Assembly (NCBI RefSeq): GCF_000166135.1
Contig: NC_014666.1
Coordinates: forward strand, 8,694,601-8,758,600
Direction of reading: 5' to 3'
From: Pseudofrankia inefficax
GTDB lineage: Bacteria > Actinomycetota > Actinomycetes > Frankiales > Frankiaceae
DNA: 64,000 nt
Shown: in pieces, positions 17,606 to 25,573 of the stretch
Layout: each line of letters starts with the position of its first letter
Numbering within the stretch: the stretch's first letter is position 1
Made by a program: the position numbers and the translations under genes
The notes under the pieces: model-generated
The model's input: the letters and a program-made list of their open reading frames with translations, nothing else
The model's database searches: none
What the model was told of the DNA's origin: nothing

Positions 17606-19198
17606 CTAGGCGAAGCCGCGGTTCTGCTCCTGAAGCCAGTAGAGCTCCTGGGCCCAGACCCGGAGCCGCTCGACGCCGGCCAGCTCGCAGAACAGCGCGT
17701 GGGCCACCGCGGGGCGGCGCATCAGGTCCACCTCGGTGTCCCGGAACGGCCAGCCGGGCCGGCCGGTGTCCTCGCAGGCCCGGCGGAACGCGGCCTTCGC
17801 CAGCGCGATCTCCGCCAGCGCGTAGTCGACCTGCTCACGTACCACCGCGTGCCTCGCCGCGAGGTCCTCCGGGCTGATCCGGCGGTGGCCGCGGTACGGC
17901 TCCAGCGGCACCGGCCCGGTGGCCGCCCCGACCGTCGGCCCGTCACCCGTGCCGGCGGCCACAGCCTGGACCGCCGCGGCGGCCGCGGCGGCGAGGTCGG
18001 CCAGCGCGGGCGGCAACGCCACGGCCGCCGGCCCGACGGCCACCGGCGGGTCGGCAGCCGAGGATCCGCCCACCATCAGGCCGTCCCCGACGACGTCCCA
18101 GTCGGAGGCCGGTGCTGGGTCCTGGACCGAGCGCGGTGAGGTCCCGTAGTCCAACCGCTGGGGCGCCGAGGGTTCCTCGAGCCGCGGCCGGCCCGGCTGG
18201 TCCGGCCCGTACTGCCGGTCGGCTCCGTAGGACCGGTCCAGCGCGTAGGACGGCTCCGGCTGGTACGACCGGTCCGGCCCGTACGACGTGGCCGGCCCGT
18301 ACGACGTGGCCGGCCCGTAGGACGTGGCCGGCCCGTAGGACGTGGCCGGCCCGTAGGACTGGTCCGGCCCGTAGGACTGGTCCGGCCCGTAGGACTGGTC
18401 CGGCCCGTAGGACTGGTCCGGCCGGTAGGGCTGGTCCGGGACGAAGGGCTGGCCGGGCACGAGCGGCTGGTCCGGCCCGTACTGCCAGTCCACCTGGCGG
18501 TCCGCCTGGCGGGGTGGGTACGGCGGCGGGAAGTCGACGCCGATCGCCCCGTCGTCGAGCGCGGTCAGTCCCGGCCCGATGTCCGCCGCCGGGACGGGCA
18601 CCGACGCCGGGACGAAGGCGCCCGACGGCAGCGACACCCCCGGCAGTGATCCGTACGGCGACGCGGCCAGCTCCGTCACCGAGCCCGACGGCACCGAAGG
18701 ACCGGTCGACGGGCCGTCACCAGGCGGCCGCGGCCGGTCGGAACCCAGCCCGGCGGTCGCCGTGACCTCGAACGGCGCTCGCTCGGTGGCCGGCATCGAC
18801 GCGGGCGGCGGCTGGTGGGACAAGGCGTCCTGGTAGGTGGGCGAACCCGCCGACGACCAGGACGTCGGTACCGGGAACAGGCCCGCGGGCGAGAAGGGTG
18901 CCGTCGGGAGAAGCGTCGTCGGCGGCTGCGGGCCGTCTGGGGCCGGCCGCGACGCGTAGCCCGGCGGAGGAGGGATCGGGCGGCCAAGCTCGTCGACGGC
19001 CATGCGCCAGTCGGTCACGTGGCTGACGGCCAGACCGCCCGGAATCCCGCCCTGACCGGCGGGACTCGGCCCGGCCTCCGCCGCCCAGGGCGCCGCGGGC
19101 GCTGGCACCGCGGCCGGGTCGACCGGCGGATAGCCGGAATCGTGCCCGTACTCGTTGGGGGCGTGGCCCTCATACGAGCCGAACGACGACACAGACAT
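17606..19198 (-). CDS. Repeat-rich Pro/Tyr/Gly protein with conserved C-terminal helical domain
   Basis: 530-residue protein starting at ATG 19198 (MSVSSFGSYEGHAP). The first 390 residues are low-complexity, including a run of hexapeptides YGPATS and YGPDQS encoded by 18-bp DNA repeats. The last 100 residues are a compact, charged helical domain (RISPEDLAARHAVVREQVDYA... to LYWLQEQNRGF) and appear to be the conserved part. No signal peptide or membrane helix. The frame stays open upstream to 19705, but that part lacks a ribosome-binding site and was left out. Function unknown; the layout suits a scaffold or polymer-forming protein, which is speculation. Confidence 0.65.
   Translation of the reverse strand: MSVSSFGSYEGHAPNEYGHDSGYPPVDPAAVPAPAAPWAAEAGPSPAGQGGIPGGLAVSHVTDWRMAVDELGRPIPPPPGYASRPAPDGPQPPTTLLPTAPFSPAGLFPVPTSWSSAGSPTYQDALSHQPPPASMPATERAPFEVTATAGLGSDRPRPPGDGPSTGPSVPSGSVTELAASPYGSLPGVSLPSGAFVPASVPVPAADIGPGLTALDDGAIGVDFPPPYPPRQADRQVDWQYGPDQPLVPGQPFVPDQPYRPDQSYGPDQSYGPDQSYGPDQSYGPATSYGPATSYGPATSYGPATSYGPDRSYQPEPSYALDRSYGADRQYGPDQPGRPRLEEPSAPQRLDYGTSPRSVQDPAPASDWDVVGDGLMVGGSSAADPPVAVGPAAVALPPALADLAAAAAAAVQAVAAGTGDGPTVGAATGPVPLEPYRGHRRISPEDLAARHAVVREQVDYALAEIALAKAAFRRACEDTGRPGWPFRDTEVDLMRRPAVAHALFCELAGVERLRVWAQELYWLQEQNRGFA
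18270..18430. repeat. 18-bp coding tandem repeat array
   Basis: Four GTGGCCGGCCCGTANGAC units (18288-18359) run straight into three TGGTCCGGCCCGTAGGAC units (18360-18413), with degenerate units on both sides. Encodes the hexapeptides YGPATS and YGPDQS of the minus-strand gene. Two internally near-identical blocks suggest recent slippage expansion. Confidence 0.9.
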
Positions 19199-19847
19199 GG
19201 TGAGGGCAGGGTACGACGGGCGCCTCGGGCCCGTCGTACGACGCTTCGCGCCCGGCCACCGCGTGGGCCGGTTGGTCCGCATTGCGGCGGTCGGTGTGAT
19301 CCCGTGCCAGCTTCTCCACGCCGGTCCGGCCCCGGCCGGACCGGCAGGTTCTAGCCGCCGTTCGGTGGGCAGGCAGAGCGGTATGACCAGGTGGCAGCCA
19401 TCGCTCGGCCGCGCCCTGTCCGGGCTCGGGCCGGCCTGGCGCCATCCCCGGCCGGGGGCAGGGGCAGGCGCGAGACCGGCTCCAGTCCGGCTCATCCCGG
19501 CGCTCAGGGCGTTTCCCGACGAGCCCGCCTTCTGGGCTGCCGGGATGGCGGGCCGGTGAGAGCGTGAAACCGGCTCCCCCACCAATGCCGCCGAAGCCTG
19601 ATCCACCGGGCTCGGTCCGTTGGCCGGGGCCGGTGATGGACCAGCGGGCACTCCGGCATCCGCGGGACCCGCGACAGGACAACTCTCGACGGGCCCACCC
19701 TGCATGGGTGAGAACGACCGCGCCTGGTGACATAGTAACCACTGCGGGTAACCAAACGAATGAGGTACCTGGTCGCGGTCCGGGCCCGCCGCGCCGATCG
19801 CGCGACTTTCTCGGACTTGTTGGACCTTTGGCTCAGGGGGTGTTCAG
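19199..19847. other. Intergenic region without a supported gene
   Basis: About 650 bp between divergent genes. Open frames exist on both strands but none has a ribosome-binding site, a recognisable domain or convincing third-position bias. A GTAACC direct repeat at about 19735-19755 could be part of a promoter or operator. Confidence 0.45.
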
Positions 19848-20198
19848 GTGGAACTAACCGCGCCTACCGCCGCGCTGGTGATCGCATTTCCGCTGGTCAT
19901 GATGCTGGTCATGCTGTTGATGAACTCGGTGGAGAGGTGGTTGACCAGTCCGGGACGAGCACCGCTGCGCCTCGTGCCCAGCGGCGCCGCCGGCACCCCA
20001 CCAGATGACGGCCGCGGCGACGGCGAGGCCGCCGAGGCCACGGCGATCACCCTGGAGCCGGCGGCCGCGGCCGAGGTTCCGCTGATCGCCGCGATGGGGA
20101 CGAGCGACGGCGGAAGCCGCGCGGCCGAACTCCACCCCGCCCTCGCGCTGGTCAACGCCACCCGGTCGGCCGGTCGGGTTTCAGCCGCCGACGCCTGA
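19848..20198 (+). CDS. Small single-helix membrane protein, function unknown
   Basis: 116 residues. The N-terminus is one membrane helix (AALVIAFPLVMMLVMLLMNSVERWL), followed by a short basic stretch and an Ala/Glu/Pro-rich cytoplasmic tail. GTG at 19848 is preceded by a CAGGGGG element. It converges with the STAS gene and their 3' ends overlap by 18 nt. No family recognised. Confidence 0.6.
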   Translation: MELTAPTAALVIAFPLVMMLVMLLMNSVERWLTSPGRAPLRLVPSGAAGTPPDDGRGDGEAAEATAITLEPAAAAEVPLIAAMGTSDGGSRAAELHPALALVNATRSAGRVSAADA

Positions 20199-20717
20199 CG
20201 CCGAGCCTGGGTCAGGCCCGCCCACCGCCGCCCCGACCCCTTCCGGCCGCGCGACCTGGGCCCCAGGCGCCAGGGCCGCACCCGCGTCTGCCGCCAGCGA
20301 CAGAGCCGCACCTGCTGGCAGGGTCGCTTCCTCTCTGGCTGACCGCGCCGCCGTCGCGGCCGGCGGCCTGGGGCTGGGCGGAGCCGGGACGAGGCGGAGC
20401 CGGCCGGTCAGGCCAGTGGCCGTGACCAGCTCCAGGAACGCCGGCGTCGCCGACCGGATCTCCAGCGAGCCGCGTACCCGCCGCAGCAACAGGTCCGCCC
20501 GCAGGAGCGCGGCGAGCCCCGGTATGTCGACCCGGCGCAGCCCACCGACGTCGACGGTCACGGTGGCGCCACCGCGTCCGAGCAGCTCGGCGATCTGGTC
20601 GCGCAGACAGCGCCGTCCTGGCGCGTCCAGCTCGCCGGCGAGCTCGATGAGCACGTCCTCCCCGCCCCGCGCGTCGCGGTGCACGGACATCCGCAGCGCC
20701 CCGGCGTCGACCCGCAT
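20181..20717 (-). CDS. STAS-domain protein (anti-sigma antagonist-like)
   Basis: 178 residues. Residues 10-110 form a STAS domain: IELAGELDAPGRRCLRDQIAELL, ATVTVDVGGLRRVDIPGLAALLR and LEIRSATPAFLELVTATGL. In SpoIIAA-type antagonists a Ser or Thr before the Gly is phosphorylated by the partner kinase; here that spot reads D64-I-P-G67, so the phospho-site is missing. A partner-switching role can be assumed only loosely. The tail after residue 115 is Ala/Pro-rich. ATG at 20717; a GTTAC-N5-GTAAC dyad sits 30 bp upstream. No anti-sigma kinase is next to it. Confidence 0.8.
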   Translation of the reverse strand: MRVDAGALRMSVHRDARGGEDVLIELAGELDAPGRRCLRDQIAELLGRGGATVTVDVGGLRRVDIPGLAALLRADLLLRRVRGSLEIRSATPAFLELVTATGLTGRLRLVPAPPSPRPPAATAARSAREEATLPAGAALSLAADAGAALAPGAQVARPEGVGAAVGGPDPGSASGVGG

Positions 20718-20746
20718 CTCATCCCCGATCCCCTGTCCACAGAATG

Positions 20747-20761
20747 GTTACGGAGAGTAAC
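20747..20761. promoter_or_regulatory. Short dyad upstream of the STAS gene
   Basis: GTTAC-GGAGA-GTAAC, a perfect 5-bp inverted repeat with a 5-nt centre. Read on the minus strand it contains TACTCT, which fits a TAnnnT -10 hexamer for the STAS gene. It could be a promoter, an operator, or both. Confidence 0.3.
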
Positions 20762-20886
20762 AGCGGCCCCGTCGATTCCGTCGGACGCGGGCAGGGGAAC
20801 GGGACCGGGCCGATGCCGGGGCCGCTGTGGACGCAGGGGATGCCGCGGACTCAGGGGATGCGGTGGGCTCAGGGGACGCAGGGAGC

Positions 20887-22602
20887 TCAGGCGCCAGCGG
20901 GTGCCGGGAGCGTCTCGGCGAAGCCGGCGCGGAAGCGGTGGATGAGGGCGTTGGTGGAGCCGTCGTGGGCGAGCGCCGGCTCCTCCTCCCCGGCCAGCTC
21001 GGGGATGATCCGACCGGCGAGCACCTTGCCGAGCTCGACGCCCCACTGGTCGAAGCTGTTGATCCCCCAGATCGTGCCCTGGGTGAACACCTTGTGCTCG
21101 TACAACGCGATCAGCTGGCCGAGCGTGAACGGGGTGAGCTTCGGGGCCAGCAGGGTGTTGGTCGGCCGGTCTCCGGTGAAGACCTTGTGCGGGACGAGCT
21201 CCGGCGCGACCCCCTCGGCCGCGACCTCGGCGGCCGTCTTCCCGAAGGCCAGCGCCTCGGTCTGGGCGAAGAAGTTCGCCATCAGCAGCAGATGCTGATC
21301 CGCGGCGCCGCTGCCGCCGACCTGCGCGTGCGGCGGGGCGACGAACCCGATGAAGTCCGCCGGGATGACCGTCGTGCCCTGGTGGAGCAGCTGGTAATAG
21401 GCGTGCTGGCCGTTCGTGCCCGGGGTGCCCCAGACGACCGGGCCGGTGGCGGCGGTGACCGGGTGGCCGGCCCGGTCGACCGACTTGCCGTTGCTCTCCA
21501 TGTCGAGCTGCTGCAGATAGGCCGCGAACCGGCTGAGGTAGTGGCTGTACGGCAGCACCGCGTGCGTCTGCAGGCCGAAGAAGTCCCGGTACCACAAACC
21601 GATCAGCCCCAGGAGGACCGGCAGGTTACGGTCGAGAGGCGCGGTGCGGAAATGTACGTCCATCGCGTGGAAACCGGACAGCAGCTCGGCGAAGTTCTCG
21701 GGCCCGATGGCCACCGCGAGTGACAGCCCGATGGCCGAGTCCATCGAGTACCGGCCGCCGACCCAGTCCCAGAACTCGAACATGTTCGCGGTGTCGATGC
21801 CGAACTCGGCGACCTTCTCGGCATTCGTCGAGACCGCGACGAAGTGGTGCGGCACGGCGTCCACGCCGAGCTCGGCGACCAGCCAGGCCCGCGCGGTCTT
21901 CGCGTTGGCGATGGTCTCGAGGGTGGTGAACGTCTTGGACGAGATCACGAACAGCGTCTCGGCCGGGTCCAGGTCGTGCGTCGCCTCCCAGATGTCCGAG
22001 CCGTCGACGTTGGAGACGAAACGGGTCTGGATAGACCGGTCGGCGAAGGTCCGCAGCGCCTCGGCGGCCATTGCCGGGCCGAGGTCGGAGCCGCCGATGC
22101 CGATGTTCACGACGGTCCGGATGTGCTTGCCGGTGGCGCCCGTCCAGACCCCGGAGCGGACCCGGTCCGCGAACGCGTACATCTTGGCGAGCACGGCGTG
22201 CACCTGCGGCACGACGTTCTCGCCGTCGACCAGGACGGTCTCACCCTCGGGGGCACGCAGGGCGGTGTGCAGCACGGCCCTGCGCTCGGTGGTGTTGATT
22301 TTCTCACCGGCGAACATCGCCTCGACCCGGCCCGCGAGCCCGGCCCGTTCGGCGAGGGCCACCAGAAGCCGCATTGTCTCGGCCGTGACCAGGTTCTTTG
22401 AATAGTCCAGGAACAGGCCATCTGTTTGCGCGGACAACTTCTCGGCCCGGCCGGGCTCGGCCGCGAACAGCGCCCGCAGGCCGGTTCCGGCGAGCTCGGC
22501 GTGATGCGCACGCAGCGCGGCCCACTCCGCTGTCTGTGTGATCACCACCGGCTCGCCACCCAGCGGGGACGACTCAGAGTTCGGCACCGAACTCGACATC
22601 AC
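20887..22602 (-). CDS. pgi: Glucose-6-phosphate isomerase
   Basis: Interconverts glucose-6-phosphate and fructose-6-phosphate in glycolysis/gluconeogenesis. 571 residues, slightly longer than the usual 550. Family blocks in order: [14 protein letters not shown], the phosphate loop [45 protein letters not shown] and the C-terminal [19 protein letters not shown] with the conserved catalytic His/Lys region. GTG at 22602 and ATG at 22599 are adjacent start candidates behind GAAGGGCGG. Monocistronic by context; the upstream gene is divergent. Confidence 0.97.
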   Translation of the reverse strand: MMSSSVPNSESSPLGGEPVVITQTAEWAALRAHHAELAGTGLRALFAAEPGRAEKLSAQTDGLFLDYSKNLVTAETMRLLVALAERAGLAGRVEAMFAGEKINTTERRAVLHTALRAPEGETVLVDGENVVPQVHAVLAKMYAFADRVRSGVWTGATGKHIRTVVNIGIGGSDLGPAMAAEALRTFADRSIQTRFVSNVDGSDIWEATHDLDPAETLFVISSKTFTTLETIANAKTARAWLVAELGVDAVPHHFVAVSTNAEKVAEFGIDTANMFEFWDWVGGRYSMDSAIGLSLAVAIGPENFAELLSGFHAMDVHFRTAPLDRNLPVLLGLIGLWYRDFFGLQTHAVLPYSHYLSRFAAYLQQLDMESNGKSVDRAGHPVTAATGPVVWGTPGTNGQHAYYQLLHQGTTVIPADFIGFVAPPHAQVGGSGAADQHLLLMANFFAQTEALAFGKTAAEVAAEGVAPELVPHKVFTGDRPTNTLLAPKLTPFTLGQLIALYEHKVFTQGTIWGINSFDQWGVELGKVLAGRIIPELAGEEEPALAHDGSTNALIHRFRAGFAETLPAPAGA

Positions 22603-22973
22603 GCGACCGCCCTTCGACCTCTTGTCTGAGATCTGCCTGCCTGAGATCTGCCACCGTCAGTGTCCACGGCCGGCCTGGCCGTAGAACTGACGGCGCCCCG
22701 ACCGTCGACGTCCGGTCGCAATCCGCCAGCGCGACCGGCCGACCGCCACCGCTCAGCCAACCAGGAAGCCACGACGTCCGGGCGACGGTGGGCTGACGTG
22801 ATGTCGGACATCCGACGGACACCAACTACGCCCTACCAGGGGGGAACTCGGGGGTACCAGGCCGTAGTATCGCCGGGTACACGACGAAGGGCGCGTTTGC
22901 GGCCCGGGCGCGGCCTTCGCGTTTTAGATTCCCCGCGTTCAACTCCGGGGCCGGCGGCGAACGGGACCAGACC
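22603..22973. other. Intergenic region with a hairpin followed by T's
   Basis: No gene is supported. CGAAGGGCGCG (22885-22895) pairs, with one mismatch, with CGCGGCCTTCG (22909-22919), followed by CGTTTT at 22920-22925. This resembles an intrinsic terminator or attenuator in front of the kinase gene, oriented so that it would act on rightward transcripts. Confidence 0.4.
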
Positions 22974-25538
22974 TTGCTAATCGATCGTTCTCTGGTGGAG
23001 GCGGCCCTCCCCGGCTACCAGGTCGAAGGCGACCTCGGTAAGGGCGGATACGGCCTCGTGCTCGCCGGCCAACACCGGCTCATCGGCCGCAAGGTCGCCA
23101 TCAAGATCCTGCTGGACACCTCGGACGACCCCGAGCTGCGCGCCCGCTTCCTCGCGGAGGCACGGGTGCTCGCCGAGCTGGACCACCCGCACATCGTGCG
23201 GGTCCACGACTACGTCGAGCACGAGGGCACCTGCCTGCTGGTGATGGAGCTGCTGCCCGGCGGCACCCTCAAGCAGCGCATCCAGGCCGGCAAGATCAAT
23301 CAGGAGACCGTGTGCGCGGTCGGCATCGCGGCGGCCGCGGCGCTCACCACGGCGCACGCCGCCGACGTCCTGCACCGCGACGTCAAGCCGGACAACATCA
23401 TGTTCGACGGCGCCGGCCTGCTCAAGGTGACCGACTTCGGCATCGCCAAGATCTTCGACGGCGCGGAGACGACCGCCAGCGCGATCCTCGGCACGCCGCG
23501 TTACATGGCGCCCGAGCAGATCCTCGGCGGCCGGCTGTTCCCCTCGACCGACCTGTACGCGCTGGCCGGCGTCCTCTACGAGATGCTCGCCGAGCGGCCG
23601 CTGTTCGGCCGCCCCATGGGCGTGCAGCCGCTGACCCACCACCATCTCAATGTCATGCCGGACCCGCTGACGATGGCGCCCCCGCAGGTCGCCGGGGTCA
23701 TCATGCGCACCCTCGCCAAGGACCCGGCGGCCCGGCTCGGCGACGCCACCGAGTTCGCCCTGGAGCTCGCGAGGGCCAGCGTCGCCGCGTTCGGCCCGGC
23801 CTGGCTGACCCGGTCGGACGTCAAGATCCGCGTCGACGACGAGATCCGTGAGGCCGCGCTCGGTACCACCTCGACGCCCAGCTCGCGGTTCTCCGGGCCA
23901 CCCGTCGGGCCGCCCCGCCCGGCCGGGCCGCAGACCCCGCTGCCGGGCACGCCGGGCTTCCCCGGCTACGGCCCGACCGGCCCGCCACGTCCCAACCAGC
24001 AGTTCCCCCCGCGGCCGGGCATGCCGACCGGTCCCGGCTACCAGCCGGGACCTGGCCGGCCCGTGCCGACGACCGGCCGGCCGTTCACCGGCACCGCGCC
24101 GGTGGGCACTCCCGGTGGCTGGTCTGCGCCGCCCGCCACACCGCAGCCGACGCCTCCGGGTCCGACCCCGCCCGCCGCCCCGCTACCGACCCCCGGGTAC
24201 CGCCCGCCGGCCGCTGGCGGTTGGCCGCCCGGCGGGGCACCGCCGGTCCAGCCCCGGCCGCCCCAGCCCATGCCGCCGCGGCCGCCGCTGGTCCCGCAGC
24301 CGGTCCGGACGCCGCTTCCCACCCCGCACCGCGGCCAGCCCAGGAAGGGCCTGTTCGGGCTCTCGCTGCGGACCACCCTGATCACCGCGACGTTGCTCTT
24401 CGTGCTGATCGCCGGCCTGACGACCGCGATCGCCCTGGCCTTCAGCCGCGGTGGCGGAGGCGGTGGTAGTGGCGGCGACGGGGTGAACACGGCGCAGGAG
24501 CCGTACCCGGACCGGACCCGCGGGCTGCCGGCGACCGCCATCGCGTACTCGGGCCCGACGCTCACGGTCCCGAACCTCGCGCCGCTGCACCTGTTCATGG
24601 GGACAGACGGCTCGGTGTACGTCTCCAGCCTGGACACCAACATCGTCCACCGGATCAGCAAGGACGGCACCGTCACGCCGATCGCCGGCAACGGCACCGC
24701 GGGATTCAGCGGCGACGGCGGCCCGGCGACCTCGGCCGAGCTGAACGGACCCGGCACCGCCGTCGTCGACAAGAACGGCAACATCTACGTCCCGGACACC
24801 GCGAACAACCGGATCCGCAAGATCACCCCCGATGGCAAGATCACCACGGTGGTGGGCAACGGCACGGCCGGTTTCAGCGGTGACGGCGGTCCGGCCACCC
24901 AGGCCGAGATCAACAGCGTCGAGGGCATCGCCGTCGGCCCGGACGGCTCGCTCTACCTCGCGGACTACTCGAACGAGCGCATCCGCAAGGTGACGCCGGA
25001 CGGCATCATCAGCACGATCGCGGGCACCGGCACGAAGGGCTACACCAGCACCCCGACCCCCGCCCTGTCGGCTCAGATCAGCGACCCGAACAGCGTCGTG
25101 ATCGCGGACGACGGCACGATCTACATCGGCAACCTCGGCAGTGACTCCGTCCAGAAGATCGGCAAGGACGGCATCCTGAGCCCGTTCGCGGGCAACGGCA
25201 AGACCGGCCGTACCGGCGACGGCGGGGACGCCGCCAACGCCACCCTGTCGATTCCCGACCTGGCACTTGGCCCGGACGGCACGGTCTACATCTCCAACTA
25301 CGGCAGCGACACCGTCCGCAAGGTCACCCCCGACGGAGTCATCACCACGATCGCCGGGACCGGCGCCGAGGGGAACACGGGCGACGGCGGTCCGGCGACG
25401 GCCGCGCAGCTGAAGAGCCCCAGCTCGGTGGTCGTCGACGCGAGCGGCGCGGTCTACATCGCCGACAACGGCAACAAGGAGATCCGCCGGGTCGACCCGA
25501 ACGGCACGATCAGCCTGATCGCTCGCCAGGCGAGCTAG
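22974..25538 (+). CDS. Membrane Ser/Thr protein kinase with extracellular NHL-repeat sensor (paralogue 1)
   Basis: Eukaryotic-type (PknB-like) kinase, 854 residues. Kinase domain about 10-270: glycine loop LGKGGYGLVLA, VAIK lysine, HRDVKPDNIMF, DFG and MAPEQIL all intact, so it should be active. Then a Pro/Gly-rich juxtamembrane linker, one transmembrane helix at about 465-488 (TTLITATLLFVLIAGLTTAIAL), and an extracellular beta-propeller of about five NHL-type repeats (GNGTAGFSGDGGPATSAELN-like, each followed by IYVPDTANNRIRKI-like). The start is the TTG at 22974. The next gene is a close paralogue 36 nt downstream. The propeller probably senses an external ligand or wall component; this is inference. 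Confidence 0.85.
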   Translation: MLIDRSLVEAALPGYQVEGDLGKGGYGLVLAGQHRLIGRKVAIKILLDTSDDPELRARFLAEARVLAELDHPHIVRVHDYVEHEGTCLLVMELLPGGTLKQRIQAGKINQETVCAVGIAAAAALTTAHAADVLHRDVKPDNIMFDGAGLLKVTDFGIAKIFDGAETTASAILGTPRYMAPEQILGGRLFPSTDLYALAGVLYEMLAERPLFGRPMGVQPLTHHHLNVMPDPLTMAPPQVAGVIMRTLAKDPAARLGDATEFALELARASVAAFGPAWLTRSDVKIRVDDEIREAALGTTSTPSSRFSGPPVGPPRPAGPQTPLPGTPGFPGYGPTGPPRPNQQFPPRPGMPTGPGYQPGPGRPVPTTGRPFTGTAPVGTPGGWSAPPATPQPTPPGPTPPAAPLPTPGYRPPAAGGWPPGGAPPVQPRPPQPMPPRPPLVPQPVRTPLPTPHRGQPRKGLFGLSLRTTLITATLLFVLIAGLTTAIALAFSRGGGGGGSGGDGVNTAQEPYPDRTRGLPATAIAYSGPTLTVPNLAPLHLFMGTDGSVYVSSLDTNIVHRISKDGTVTPIAGNGTAGFSGDGGPATSAELNGPGTAVVDKNGNIYVPDTANNRIRKITPDGKITTVVGNGTAGFSGDGGPATQAEINSVEGIAVGPDGSLYLADYSNERIRKVTPDGIISTIAGTGTKGYTSTPTPALSAQISDPNSVVIADDGTIYIGNLGSDSVQKIGKDGILSPFAGNGKTGRTGDGGDAANATLSIPDLALGPDGTVYISNYGSDTVRKVTPDGVITTIAGTGAEGNTGDGGPATAAQLKSPSSVVVDASGAVYIADNGNKEIRRVDPNGTISLIARQAS

Positions 25539-25573
25539 GCCCACGTCCCCCATCCGGCGCTAGGAGAGGCTCC

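Noticed and set aside
20558-21595. 345-codon minus-strand frame overlapping pgi and the STAS gene
   Set aside because: Alternative frame of pgi; no domain, composition typical of GC-rich shadow frames.
22925-22960. tRNA-like arm around GTTCAACTC
   Set aside because: The flanking bases do not form the acceptor, D or anticodon stems; loop size is wrong. No tRNA genes were recognised anywhere in the window.
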